Shown here one piece after another: positions 1-6,370 of a DNA stretch of 10,418 nucleotides. The stretch spans positions 1-10,418 of the forward strand of contig JANNKX010000117.1 in NCBI GenBank assembly GCA_031396505.1, given 5' to 3'. The DNA comes from JAAFHS01 sp031396505. GTDB lineage: Bacteria > Pseudomonadota > Alphaproteobacteria > Rhodobacterales > Rhodobacteraceae. Position 1 is the stretch's first letter. Each line of letters starts with the position of its first letter. Made by a program: the position numbers and the translations under genes. The notes under the pieces were generated by a model that did not search any database, was not told the origin of the DNA, and worked only from the letters and a program-made list of their open reading frames with translations.

Positions 1-388
1 CCCGGAAGGGCGCACGGGGTATGATGCGCATGTGGGTGAGCGCGGCGTGAAACTGTCGGGCGGGCAGCGGCAGCGCGTGGCACTGGCCCGCGTCATCCTG
101 AAGGATGCGCCGATCCTGATTCTGGATGAGGCGACAAGCGCGCTGGACAGCGAGGCCGAGGCGGCCATTCAGGATGCGCTGTTTGGGGTGATGCAGGGCA
201 AGACGGTGATCGCCATTGCGCACCGTCTGTCGACCATTGCCGCGATGGACCGGATTGTGGTGCTGGAAGATGGACGCATTGCCGAGGAAGGCACGCACAC
301 GGAACTTCTGGTGCTGAACGGGCTTTATGCAAGGTTCTGGGCGCGTCAGTCGGGCGGGTTCATCGGATTGGAAGAGGCGGTTGAATGA
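1..388 (+). CDS. ABC exporter half-transporter, C-terminal end only (partial)
   Basis: This is the 3' end of an ABC transporter gene cut by the left edge. The reading frame begins at base 2 and shows 128 codons before the TGA at 386-388. What is visible is the second half of a nucleotide-binding domain: the signature LSGGQ (53-67), Walker B ILILDE with the catalytic Glu (113-130), the D-loop SALD, and the switch His (221-223). It ends in the tail RQSGGFIG. All catalytic elements in view are intact. The downstream gene encodes a close paralogue with the same tail, and its ATG overlaps this stop in ATGA, so the two are translationally coupled. Tandem half-transporters of this layout often form heterodimeric exporters of the MsbA/LmrA type in the inner membrane. 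The substrate cannot be read from the sequence, and the membrane domain and Walker A lie outside the window. Confidence 0.93.
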   Translation, partial: PEGRTGYDAHVGERGVKLSGGQRQRVALARVILKDAPILILDEATSALDSEAEAAIQDALFGVMQGKTVIAIAHRLSTIAAMDRIVVLEDGRIAEEGTHTELLVLNGLYARFWARQSGGFIGLEEAVE

Positions 389-2235
389 CCATGTTGACAC
401 GCATGGGCGGCTGGATCGATGCTTTTCGCCCCGCCGACGGCCCGCCCCCTGGCACCCTGGCTGCCTTTATCCGCTGGTGCCTGAAAGGGTCATGGGGACC
501 CTTGTGGTTTGCAGGCCTGCTGTCGGCCATCGCGGGCGTGACCGAGGTTGTATCCGCCCTGATCCTCGGTTGGGTCGTTGATGCCGCCGTTGCGGGCCGC
601 CCGGCCACGTTTTTTGCCGATAACCTGTGGCTGCTGGCGTCGTTCGTGCTGTTCTACATGGTCGCCCGCCCGCTGTCTTATGCCATTTCTGCCGCGTCCA
701 ACGCCATTGTCATCGGCCCCAACGTGTTGCCCTTGGTCCTCAGCCGCCTGCACCGCTGGACGCTGGGGCAGGGGGTCACGTTCTTTGACAATGATTTTGC
801 GGGCCGGATTGCCACCAAACAGATGCAGGCGGCGCGCGCCGTCACCGATGTTGCGACCGAGGTGATCAATACTGTCGCCTTTGCGCTGGCTTCGGTGATC
901 GGGTCCGTCGTGTTTTTGCTGGTGATCGACTGGCGTGTCGCCGCCGCCCTGATGGTGTGGCTGGTGGGGTATGTGGGCGTGATCCGGTATTTCCTGCCGA
1001 AGGTCAAAGTGAACTCGGCTGCACGCGCCGCTGCCCGCGCGATGGTGACGGGGCAGGTGGTGGATACGATTACCAACATCAAGACCGTGAAACTGTTCGC
1101 CCATGCGGCATTCGAAGATCGCGTGGCCTTGAACGCGATGTCGGTATTCCGCGACCGCAGTCTTGAATTTGGCGTGATTTCCACCTGGTTCCGGTTTGCG
1201 CTGATGACGCTGGCGGGCGTTTTGCCAGTGATGCTGATCGGCGGCACACTGGTGTTGTGGCAGCAGGGTGCGGCCACGGCGGGGGCAATTGCGGCGGCGG
1301 GGGCGATTGCGATGCGGATCGCGCAGATGTCGGGCTGGGTCAGCTTTACCCTGATGTCGATCTATACCTCGGTGGGCGAGGTTGAAGACGGGATGCAAAC
1401 CCTTGCTGTACCGCACACGTTGGCCGATGCTCCGGACGCGCCCGATCTGCCACCCGTTCAGGGTGTCGTGACGTTTGACGATGTCAGCTTTGGCTATGGC
1501 CGTGCGAAGGCGGGGGTGCGCGGTATCAACCTGACCATCGCGGCGGGGGAAAAGCTGGGTATCGTGGGTGCGTCAGGGGCGGGGAAATCCACGCTCGTGT
1601 CGTTGCTGTTGCGGCTCTACGATGCCGAAACGGGCCGTGTTTTGATTGATGGGCACGATGTGCGGCATGTCACGCAGGAATCCCTGCGCCGCCAGATCGG
1701 CATGGTCACGCAGGAAACGGCGATGTTCAACCGATCAGCCCGTGACAATATCCTGTATGGCCTGCCGGGGGCATCCGAACAGGCGATGATCGCGGCGGCC
1801 ACCGCCGCCGAGGCGGATGGGTTCATCGCCACCATGGCCGATCACAAGGGCCGTGCCGCCTATGACGCCTTTCTGGGTGAACGTGGCGTGAAACTGTCGG
1901 GCGGGCAGCGGCAACGGATCGCCCTTGCCCGTGCGTTTCTAAAGGATGCACCGATTTTGGTGCTGGATGAGGCGACAAGTGCGCTGGACAGCGAAGTTGA
2001 GGCCAGCATTCAGGATGCCCTGTCGCGTGTGATGCAGGGCAAGACCGTGCTCGCCATCGCGCACCGCCTGTCCACCATCGCCGCAATGGACCGGATCATC
2101 GTGATGGAGGATGGCCGCATCGTCGAGATTGGCAATCACAGTGATCTTCTGTCAAAGGGTGGTCTTTACGCCCGCTACTGGAACCGTCAATCGGGCGGCT
2201 TTATCGGCGTCGACACAAAGGAAGCCGCCGAGTGA
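385..2235 (+). CDS. ABC exporter, fused permease and ATP-binding protein
   Basis: This is a 616-residue half-transporter with the membrane domain first and the ATPase second, the normal order and length for type IV (MsbA-like) exporters. Hydrophobic segments lie near residues 40-68, 82-104, 160-181, 185-204 and 270-292, with a sixth probably at 296-320. The ATPase shows the A-loop Tyr371, Walker A GASGAGKS (395-402), Q-loop Gln443, signature LSGGQ (504-508), Walker B ILVLDE (524-529) and switch His560, so it should hydrolyse ATP. The ATG at 385 overlaps the upstream stop, with GAAGAGG just before it as ribosome binding site. The last third closely matches the preceding gene in DNA as well as protein, including the tail RQSGGFIG, so the two arose by tandem duplication. 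It probably pairs with that partner in the inner membrane. Lipid, peptide or drug export are all possible and the substrate is unknown. Confidence 0.95.
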   Translation: MTMLTRMGGWIDAFRPADGPPPGTLAAFIRWCLKGSWGPLWFAGLLSAIAGVTEVVSALILGWVVDAAVAGRPATFFADNLWLLASFVLFYMVARPLSYAISAASNAIVIGPNVLPLVLSRLHRWTLGQGVTFFDNDFAGRIATKQMQAARAVTDVATEVINTVAFALASVIGSVVFLLVIDWRVAAALMVWLVGYVGVIRYFLPKVKVNSAARAAARAMVTGQVVDTITNIKTVKLFAHAAFEDRVALNAMSVFRDRSLEFGVISTWFRFALMTLAGVLPVMLIGGTLVLWQQGAATAGAIAAAGAIAMRIAQMSGWVSFTLMSIYTSVGEVEDGMQTLAVPHTLADAPDAPDLPPVQGVVTFDDVSFGYGRAKAGVRGINLTIAAGEKLGIVGASGAGKSTLVSLLLRLYDAETGRVLIDGHDVRHVTQESLRRQIGMVTQETAMFNRSARDNILYGLPGASEQAMIAAATAAEADGFIATMADHKGRAAYDAFLGERGVKLSGGQRQRIALARAFLKDAPILVLDEATSALDSEVEASIQDALSRVMQGKTVLAIAHRLSTIAAMDRIIVMEDGRIVEIGNHSDLLSKGGLYARYWNRQSGGFIGVDTKEAAE

Positions 2236-3473
2236 TTTTGACAATAGACCGTCTGGGTCACCTTGGCGACGGGGTGGCGCAAGGGCCTGATGGCGCGGTT
2301 TTTGTGCCGCAAACTCTGCCGGGTGAAGCGGTTGAAGGCGATCTTGCAGGCGATCACCTCTCGGGCATCCGCATCATCACACCGTCGCCCAACCGGGTGC
2401 GCCCGCCTTGCGTTCATGCCCGCACCTGTGGCGGCTGCTTGATGCAGCACGCAAGTGATGCATTCGTGGCCGATTGGAAACTGGGCATCGTCAAGGGTGC
2501 GCTGGCCGGGCAGGGGATTGATGCGCCCTTTCGCCCAATCGTGACCTCGCCGCCGCAGTCGCGCAGGCGGGCCACACTGACGGCGCGCCGTACCAAAAGC
2601 GGCGGGCTGATCGGTTTTCACGCCCGCGCGTCCGATCTGCTGGTGGCAATTCCCAACTGCCGCCTGCTGCATCCCGATATCATGGCCACATTCCCGGCAC
2701 TTGAGGCGTTGGTCAGAATTGGCGGGTCGCGTAGCGCCGATGTGACGTTGATGGTGACCCGATCGCTGGGTGGCCCCGATGTGGTGGTAACGGGTGGTAA
2801 GCCTGCCGATGCCGCCTTGCGTCTTGATCTGGCGCGCCTTGCCGAATCCCATGGCATCGCCCGCCTGACCTGGAATGATGAGGTGATTGCCCTGCGCACG
2901 GCACCCGTTCAACGGTTTGGCCGCGCACTCGTCACGCCCCCGCCTGGTGCGTTCTTGCAGGCGACCGAACACGCGCAGGCGGCCCTTCTGGCCGCCGTGA
3001 CCGAATCAGTGGGTGCTGCCGCGCGCATTGCCGATCTGTTTGCAGGCGTTGGTACCTTTGCCTTGCCCTTGGCCGAAAACGCCGAAGTGCATGCGGTTGA
3101 AGGCGATGCCGCAATGACCGCCGCGATTGAAAAGGGCTGGCGGCAGACCGATGGGTTGAAGCGCCTGACAACGCAGGCGCGCGATCTGTATCGCCGCCCG
3201 CTGGATGCGGCCGAATTGCGCGATTTTGATGCTGTGGTGATCGACCCGCCGCGCGCCGGGGCTGAATCGCAGACCGCCGAACTGGCGCTGTCCGGCGTGC
3301 CTGTGATTGCCGCCGTGTCCTGCAACCCGGTTACCTTTGCCCGCGATGCCCGCGTGCTGCTGGCGGCCGGGTACAGCCTTGACTGGGTGCAGGTCGTCGA
3401 TCAATTCCGCTGGTCGGCCCATGTTGAACTTGCCGCCCGGTTTTCCCGCGCCAGGGCCGCCCGTAAACGTTAG
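2232..3473 (+). CDS. TRAM-domain class I SAM-dependent RNA (uracil-5-)methyltransferase, RlmD/TrmA family
   Basis: This 413-residue enzyme is predicted to methylate carbon 5 of a uridine in rRNA or tRNA using S-adenosylmethionine. Residues 1-50 resemble a TRAM RNA-binding domain (LGDGVAQ). A [4Fe-4S] site follows, with Cys60, Cys66, Cys69 and Cys143 in the C-x5-C-x2-C...C spacing of RlmD. The SAM site is DLFAGVGTF (268-276), then IDPPRAG (337-343). The nucleophile is Cys364 in SCNP, and the general-base Glu lies in HVELAARF near the C-terminus. The TRAM domain and length (E. coli RlmD is 433 residues) favour an RlmD-like enzyme over RlmC or TrmA. The target base cannot be fixed from sequence, so no symbol is given. 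The start is GTG at 2232, overlapping the exporter stop as GTGA. No ATG gives the TRAM domain, so translation probably depends on coupling to the exporter gene. Confidence 0.92.
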   Translation: MILTIDRLGHLGDGVAQGPDGAVFVPQTLPGEAVEGDLAGDHLSGIRIITPSPNRVRPPCVHARTCGGCLMQHASDAFVADWKLGIVKGALAGQGIDAPFRPIVTSPPQSRRRATLTARRTKSGGLIGFHARASDLLVAIPNCRLLHPDIMATFPALEALVRIGGSRSADVTLMVTRSLGGPDVVVTGGKPADAALRLDLARLAESHGIARLTWNDEVIALRTAPVQRFGRALVTPPPGAFLQATEHAQAALLAAVTESVGAAARIADLFAGVGTFALPLAENAEVHAVEGDAAMTAAIEKGWRQTDGLKRLTTQARDLYRRPLDAAELRDFDAVVIDPPRAGAESQTAELALSGVPVIAAVSCNPVTFARDARVLLAAGYSLDWVQVVDQFRWSAHVELAARFSRARAARKR

Positions 3474-3549
3474 GTGATCACGCATTCTGCCGCTAGCCAC
3501 GCGCCTTCGGATTCGTTATGCGAAAGAAAAAATCTGGGGCAGTGACGCG

Positions 3550-4047
3550 ATGCGGTTCATTAAAATTCTGGTCTTGCTGGTGGCCGTTGTTACCCTTGCG
3601 TCTTGCGGGCAGCGGTCGAAATTCCGCACGTACAACGGCCCCCCCGTGACCTTGGTCCAGATCAACAAGACCGAACGCACGATGTTTCTTATCCATAATG
3701 ACCGCGTTTTGCGCAGCTATGACATCGCGCTGGGATTTGCCCCGGGTGGGCACAAGCAGATCGAAGGCGATGGGCGCACGCCCGAAGGCCTGTACCGGAT
3801 CAATCGCCGCAATCCGAATTCCGAATACCACCTGTCCCTTGGTATTTCGTATCCCAACGAACAGGACGTGGCCTACGCCGAATCAATCGGCCAACTTCCC
3901 GGCGGTGATATCTTTATCCACGGCTGGTCCGAGGCGTTGGCCCGGCGTGCCGACTGGACCGCAGGCTGCATCGCCGTCAAAGACCGCGAGATTGAAGAAA
4001 TCTATGCGATGGTCCGCGATGGCACGGTCGTCAACATCCTGCCCTGA
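3550..4047 (+). CDS. L,D-transpeptidase family lipoprotein (YkuD domain)
   Basis: The protein has 165 residues. It starts with a lipoprotein signal peptide: basic start MRFIK, hydrophobic core, and lipobox LASC with Cys19 as the predicted lipidated residue. The mature part is a single YkuD-type catalytic domain. The active site shows His124 in FIHG and the nucleophile Cys140 in TAGCIAV, 16 residues apart. Canonical L,D-transpeptidases have S/T-HGC; here the residue before Gly-Cys is Ala. That variant reminds me of YafK-like (COG3034) members, some of which cut rather than form peptidoglycan cross-links, so the direction of the reaction is open. It should act in the periplasm, anchored to a membrane. 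The ribosome binding site is weak (GGGG about 12 nt before ATG). The gene stands 76 nt after the methyltransferase and ends exactly against the stop codon of the convergent CAP gene. Confidence 0.88.
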   Translation: MRFIKILVLLVAVVTLASCGQRSKFRTYNGPPVTLVQINKTERTMFLIHNDRVLRSYDIALGFAPGGHKQIEGDGRTPEGLYRINRRNPNSEYHLSLGISYPNEQDVAYAESIGQLPGGDIFIHGWSEALARRADWTAGCIAVKDREIEEIYAMVRDGTVVNILP

Positions 4048-4563
4048 TCAGGTCCCGGAAACCAAGGTCCACCAGATTTTGCCATTCGGTTCCTGAAACC
4101 ACGCAAAGCCAAGGTTGCGCGCCGCCGGGTCCAGCAGAATGGCCCGCGTATCCGCCTGACCCGCCCAGGCCGCCAGCGTTTCCAGTTCGGTCTCGAACGT
4201 TTCCGAAATCAACTCGCCCACCAGCCCGCCAGTATATCCCGTGCGCTGCACCCGCACCAACGGCGATGATCCGTCAGACCCGAAATGCCAGGGCCGGTTC
4301 TGCACGGCCATATCGCGTGCATGCGTTGCCGCCGCCGCCGTCAGCTGTGCGTTCAACTGCATCGGCTGCGCGCCCCTCGCCGTCCGCAGCGTGTTCACCG
4401 AATCCAGCACCCGGAACGGGATCTGATTCTGGTTCGCCGCATCAATCCGGTACACCCGTGGCAAGGGGCGCCCATCTGCGCCAAGCTGGGGTGGGGCTGC
4501 TGCTGATGTGCATGCGGCCAACAAGGCAAAACCGCCCAACATGACGACTGATCTTCTGTTCAT
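4048..4563 (-). CDS. CAP (SCP/PR1-like) domain lipoprotein
   Basis: The protein has 171 residues. The ATG at 4563 was chosen because it gives a clean lipoprotein signal (MNRRSVVMLG..., lipobox LAAC, Cys18). The in-frame ATG at 4635 would add 24 residues that look non-coding and lies inside the best candidate promoter. Residues 50-171 match the CAP fold: a helix with AAAATHARDMA (His81), then WHFGSDGSSP (His93), GELIS (Glu117, where many members have GENI), and a C-terminal GFAWF...WWTLV strand region. His81, His93 and Glu117 would line the usual CAP cavity. Bacterial CAP proteins are secreted or surface proteins of mostly unknown biochemical role. The gene sits between two L,D-transpeptidases, which suggests an envelope role, but this is inference. 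Its TGA abuts the opposing stop with no intergenic base. Confidence 0.87.
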   Translation of the reverse strand: MNRRSVVMLGGFALLAACTSAAAPPQLGADGRPLPRVYRIDAANQNQIPFRVLDSVNTLRTARGAQPMQLNAQLTAAAATHARDMAVQNRPWHFGSDGSSPLVRVQRTGYTGGLVGELISETFETELETLAAWAGQADTRAILLDPAARNLGFAWFQEPNGKIWWTLVSGT

Positions 4564-4606
4564 TCTGATCTCACAAATGCAGACCCTGCGGGCCCGACTG
4601 GCCACC

Positions 4607-4635
4607 GTCATAGCGAAAGCCACTGTAACCTTCAA
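4607..4635 (-). promoter_or_regulatory. Candidate sigma-70 promoter for the CAP lipoprotein gene
   Basis: Read on the minus strand, TTGAAG (4635-4630) and TATGAC (4612-4607) are separated by exactly 17 nt. Each matches the E. coli consensus at four of six positions. Transcription would start near 4600, giving a leader of roughly 37 nt before the ATG at 4563. The fit supports the shorter start for the CAP gene. It was picked by eye, so a chance match cannot be excluded. Confidence 0.42.
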
Positions 4636-4676
4636 ACCCTGTTGCGCAGCCTTGTGCCGAATGACGCTTGTTTGAT

Positions 4677-4705
4677 TTGCGACCTTGTTGCTTCGGCGTT
4701 ACAGA
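4677..4705 (+). promoter_or_regulatory. Candidate promoter for the Tat-exported L,D-transpeptidase
   Basis: TTGCGA (4677-4682) and TACAGA (4700-4705) are spaced by 17 nt, which would start transcription near 4712, about 25 nt before the ATG at 4737. The -35 hexamer is the same as in the better candidate before grxC. The -10 matches only three of six consensus bases, so this is a weak call. Confidence 0.27.
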
Positions 4706-4736
4706 AGCCAAAATCGACGATGACAAGGAATATAAC

Positions 4737-5336
4737 ATGTCTGGCCAAGACGCATTCATGCTCAACCGCCGCCGCGTTCTGGGAACCGCCGCTGCTGCAT
4801 TGGGCGCTTCTGCCTTGCCCGCCTTCGCGCAGGATGGCTCCACCGAATTCGAATCTGCGGCCACCAGCAACCGGCACAACATATCAAGCTTCCGGATGCT
4901 GAAATGGCAGGATTACTTTTCTGATACCCGTGGCGGTGCGATCCTGGTCGATATCACTTCGCGCGCGCTGCACTACTGGTCCGAGGATCAGTCGATCTAC
5001 CGCCTGTTCCCGACGTCCGTGCCCGTGTCTGACGATCTGACGCGGCTTGGCCGGACCGAGGTGGTGGAAAAGGTGGTGGCTCCGACGTGGCGCCCAACAC
5101 CCGCAATGCGCGAACGCAACCCCGAATGGCCTGACGTGGTCGAAGGTGGTGCGCCTGATAACCCCTTGGGAACACACGCGCTTTATCTGTCTTGGACGTA
5201 CTATCGCATCCACGGTACGCACGACACCCGCAAGATCGGGCGGCGGTCATCGAATGGCTGCATCGGACTTTACAACGAACACATTCAGGAACTCTTCCCG
5301 ATGGCCGTCGTCGGCACCCAGGTTCTGTTGATCTAG
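4737..5336 (+). CDS. Tat-exported L,D-transpeptidase (ErfK/YbiS/YkuD family)
   Basis: The protein has 199 residues from the ATG at 4737, preceded by AAGGA at a good distance; an in-frame ATG at 4668 lacks such a site. Residues 10-31 form a twin-arginine type signal (NRRRVLG, then an alanine-rich core ending AFA before Gln32), so export in folded form is likely. The catalytic YkuD domain follows. It has His159 in RIHGTHDTR and the nucleophile Cys175 in SSNGCIG, the same 16-residue separation as in the upstream paralogue. Asn replaces the usual His before Gly-Cys, a variant I recall in alphaproteobacterial ErfK-type proteins. Members cross-link meso-diaminopimelate residues of peptidoglycan (3-3 links) or attach proteins to it, in the periplasm. 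Which of these applies is unknown. It is transcribed alone, diverges from the CAP gene, and is closed by a strong terminator. Confidence 0.92.
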   Translation: MSGQDAFMLNRRRVLGTAAAALGASALPAFAQDGSTEFESAATSNRHNISSFRMLKWQDYFSDTRGGAILVDITSRALHYWSEDQSIYRLFPTSVPVSDDLTRLGRTEVVEKVVAPTWRPTPAMRERNPEWPDVVEGGAPDNPLGTHALYLSWTYYRIHGTHDTRKIGRRSSNGCIGLYNEHIQELFPMAVVGTQVLLI

Positions 5337-5362
5337 GATAGCCTTCGCATCTGCAGAAAAAT

Positions 5363-5384
5363 GGCGGCTCTGCCGCCTTTTTTT
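5363..5384 (+). terminator. Rho-independent terminator after the L,D-transpeptidase
   Basis: A perfect 6-bp stem GGCGGC (5363-5368) / GCCGCC (5372-5377) with a TCT loop is followed by seven T (5378-5384) and preceded by an A run. It lies 27 nt after the stop at 5336. A further small hairpin, GCCTG/CAGGC (5387-5401), follows directly. The structure separates the envelope island from the small-peptide array. Confidence 0.9.
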
Positions 5385-5581
5385 GTGCCTGCCAAACAGG
5401 CGGAAACGGCCCGCAACCCATGCAGATAACAGCGAAGTGTTGCAATATTGACGACAAAATTCAGGCAAAGCTTCGGGGCAAGGTTGGACCGATTGCAAAT
5501 GCGCGCGGACGCGGATTAAAAGCGGAGTATGAGGGCTTTGCTTGGGTGCATTCTGCCGCCTCTGAAACCAAATTGGCCGAA

Positions 5582-5603
5582 TGCGTTAACTGGAGGTTTT
5601 ACT
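5582..5603 (+). promoter_or_regulatory. Conserved leader and Shine-Dalgarno site, small peptide copy 1
   Basis: TGCG-TTAAC-TGGAGGT precedes the ATG, with GGAGG at 5592-5596 and a 7-nt spacer. The same TTAAC(T/C)GGAGGTT leader occurs before the other two copies. It fixes the ATG at 5604 over an upstream in-frame ATG at 5529. In 5385-5581 I see no convincing -35/-10 pair. TTGACG at 5448-5453 has no -10 at the right distance. Confidence 0.8.
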
Positions 5604-5789
5604 ATGAAGAAGATCGCACTTGCCACCGCACTGTCGCTGGCTGCTACCTCGTCTTTCGCTGGCGGCTTTGCTGAGCCGGTTACCGAAGAAGTGGTTGTTG
5701 CTGAAACCACGAACAAGTCGTCTTCGGGCGGCATCATTGTTCCGCTGCTGCTGCTGCTCGTTGTGGCTGCTGCCGTGGCTTCGAACTAA
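5604..5789 (+). CDS. Small exported membrane peptide, copy 1 of 3 (61 aa)
   Basis: I do not recognise a named family. The 61-residue product has three parts. Residues 1-19 are a signal peptide (MKKIALATAL..., cleavage expected after SFA before Gly20-Gly21). Residues 20-38 are an acidic linker (FAEPVTEEVVVAETTNK). Residues 39-61 start SSSGG, continue as an uninterrupted hydrophobic helix (GIIVPLLLLL...) and end at ASN with no basic tail. After cleavage the linker should face the periplasm and the helix should sit in the inner membrane, although a secreted amphiphilic peptide is possible. The mature part has no Cys, His, Met, Tyr or Trp, and a net charge of about -3 from its side chains. A strong ribosome binding site and a terminator of its own suggest a well-expressed single-gene transcript. 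I recall similar short proteins in Rhodobacterales, but could not check this. Confidence 0.86.
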   Translation: MKKIALATALSLAATSSFAGGFAEPVTEEVVVAETTNKSSSGGIIVPLLLLLVVAAAVASN

Positions 5790-5796
5790 TCTATTC

Positions 5797-5813
5797 GAAC
5801 CGATTTTCGGTTC
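5797..5813 (+). other. Hairpin in the 3' untranslated region of copy 1
   Basis: GAACCG (5797-5802) and CGGTTC (5808-5813) form a perfect 6-bp stem with an ATTTT loop, 7 nt after the stop codon and just before the terminator. Copy 3 has a comparable extra hairpin in the same place. It may protect the message end from exonucleases. Confidence 0.6.
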
Positions 5814-5815
5814 TG

Positions 5816-5849
5816 AAAAGGCGATGGGCATGATCCGTCGCCTTTTTTT
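5816..5849 (+). terminator. Terminator after small peptide copy 1
   Basis: AAAAGGCGA (5816-5824) pairs with TCGCCTTTT (5838-5846). The GC core is GGCGA/TCGCC, the loop is 13 nt, and seven T run from 5843 to 5849. It should separate copy 1 from copy 2. Confidence 0.8.
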
Positions 5850-5972
5850 ATTGTCACTTCGGTGCAACAGTCTGACCGACCAATGATGTCGGCAAAAATT
5901 GGACTCGACCTCTCACAATTCAGTGATACGCATGGGGGGCTGCTATGCCCCGCTGCTGCCAATGTATCAGGG

Positions 5973-5994
5973 GCGCTTTTAACCGGAGGTTATC
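5973..5994 (+). promoter_or_regulatory. Conserved leader and Shine-Dalgarno site, small peptide copy 2
   Basis: GCGCTTTTAACCGGAGGTTA precedes a GTG start, with GGAGG at 5985-5989 and a 5-nt spacer. The match to the leaders of copies 1 and 3, and the alignment of the encoded MKKIALA, support GTG 5995 as the start. In 5850-5972 the only -35-like elements are TTGTCA (5851-5856) and TTGGAC (5899-5904), both without a good -10. Confidence 0.78.
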
Positions 5995-6180
5995 GTGAAG
6001 AAAATCGCACTCGCTGCTGCTCTGTCCCTCGCTGCCACATCGTCCTTCGCTGGCGGCTTTGCCGAGCCTGTTACGCCTGCGCCGGTGGTTGTTGACGTGG
6101 TTGAGGGCTCCTCGTCGGGCGGCATCATCGTTCCGCTGCTGCTGCTGCTGGTTGTCGCGGCTGCCGTGGCATCGAACTGA
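5995..6180 (+). CDS. Small exported membrane peptide, copy 2 of 3 (61 aa)
   Basis: This copy has the same plan and length as copy 1: signal peptide 1-19 (ending SFA), linker 20-38 (FAEPVTPAPVVVDVVEG), and a hydrophobic C-terminal segment 39-61 identical to the other copies. It starts with GTG instead of ATG, which usually lowers translation, but the GGAGG site is just as strong. Its mature part has no basic residue at all and a net charge of about -3, like its neighbours. The linker differs from copy 1 in sequence but not in length or charge. Its start lies 391 nt after the start of copy 1 and 397 nt before that of copy 3. Function unknown. It may assemble with the other copies, because the identical membrane segments would allow mixed oligomers; this is inference. 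Confidence 0.86.
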   Translation: MKKIALAAALSLAATSSFAGGFAEPVTPAPVVVDVVEGSSSGGIIVPLLLLLVVAAAVASN

Positions 6181-6210
6181 TCTAAAAATTCGTTTCTGAC
6201 GTTCGGAATT

Positions 6211-6238
6211 GGCGACGGGCCCTGCCCGCCGCCCGTTT
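6211..6238 (+). terminator. Probable terminator after small peptide copy 2 (weak T-tract)
   Basis: GGCG-A-CGGGC (6211-6220) pairs with GCCCG-C-CGCC (6224-6233) around a CCT loop with one A/C mismatch. This gives a very GC-rich stem, but it is followed only by CG and three T. A short AATTC/GAATT dyad (6187-6191 / 6206-6210) precedes it. Termination may be partial, letting some transcription run into copy 3. Confidence 0.5.
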
Positions 6239-6256
6239 CGCATAGTCGTATATGCG
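6239..6256. promoter_or_regulatory. Perfect inverted repeat upstream of copy 3, possible operator
   Basis: CGCATA (6239-6244) and TATGCG (6251-6256) are perfect inverted halves around a 6-nt centre GTCGTA, the size expected for a dimeric regulator site. No equivalent sits before copies 1 or 2. It lies 135 nt upstream of the copy 3 start. There is no direct evidence that a protein binds it. Confidence 0.28.
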
Positions 6257-6271
6257 CAACAGCCCGATGCT

Positions 6272-6290
6272 TTCGGCGGAAAACGCCGAA
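6272..6290 (+). other. Hairpin in the leader region of copy 3
   Basis: TTCGGCG (6272-6278) and CGCCGAA (6284-6290) form a perfect 7-bp stem with a GAAAA loop. It is not followed by T residues, so it is not a standard terminator. It lies about 100 nt before the ATG of copy 3 and could be a leader structure or a leftover of the duplicated unit. Between it and 6370 I see no clear promoter. Confidence 0.4.
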
Positions 6291-6370
6291 TGTGGTTCGA
6301 CGCTGCCGAATTTCATGGTAAGACCATCGTGTTTCGTTGCGCTCTGTCACCTATGAAATCCCTTGGCAGT

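Noticed and set aside
490..1416. Long minus-strand open frame opposite the ABC exporter
   Set aside because: It is a shadow of the GC-rich exporter gene. The translation has no recognisable domain and is rich in Arg, His, Gln and Gly, as antisense frames in such genomes usually are.
2187..2972. Minus-strand open frame of 261 codons opposite the RNA methyltransferase
   Set aside because: The plus strand carries a complete enzyme with all catalytic motifs; the antisense translation is low-complexity and lacks a ribosome binding site.
4564..4635. Longer start for the CAP lipoprotein at ATG 4635
   Set aside because: It would bury the lipoprotein signal 24 residues inside the protein, and it overlaps the best promoter candidate.
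5529..5603. Longer start for small peptide copy 1
   Set aside because: The extra 25 residues have no counterpart in copies 2 and 3, and would hide both the signal peptide and the GGAGG site.
5484..5904. TTGGAC found upstream of both copy 1 (5484-5489) and copy 2 (5899-5904) as a shared promoter element
   Set aside because: The distances to the start codons differ (about 120 and 96 nt), neither has a convincing -10, and copy 3 lacks it.
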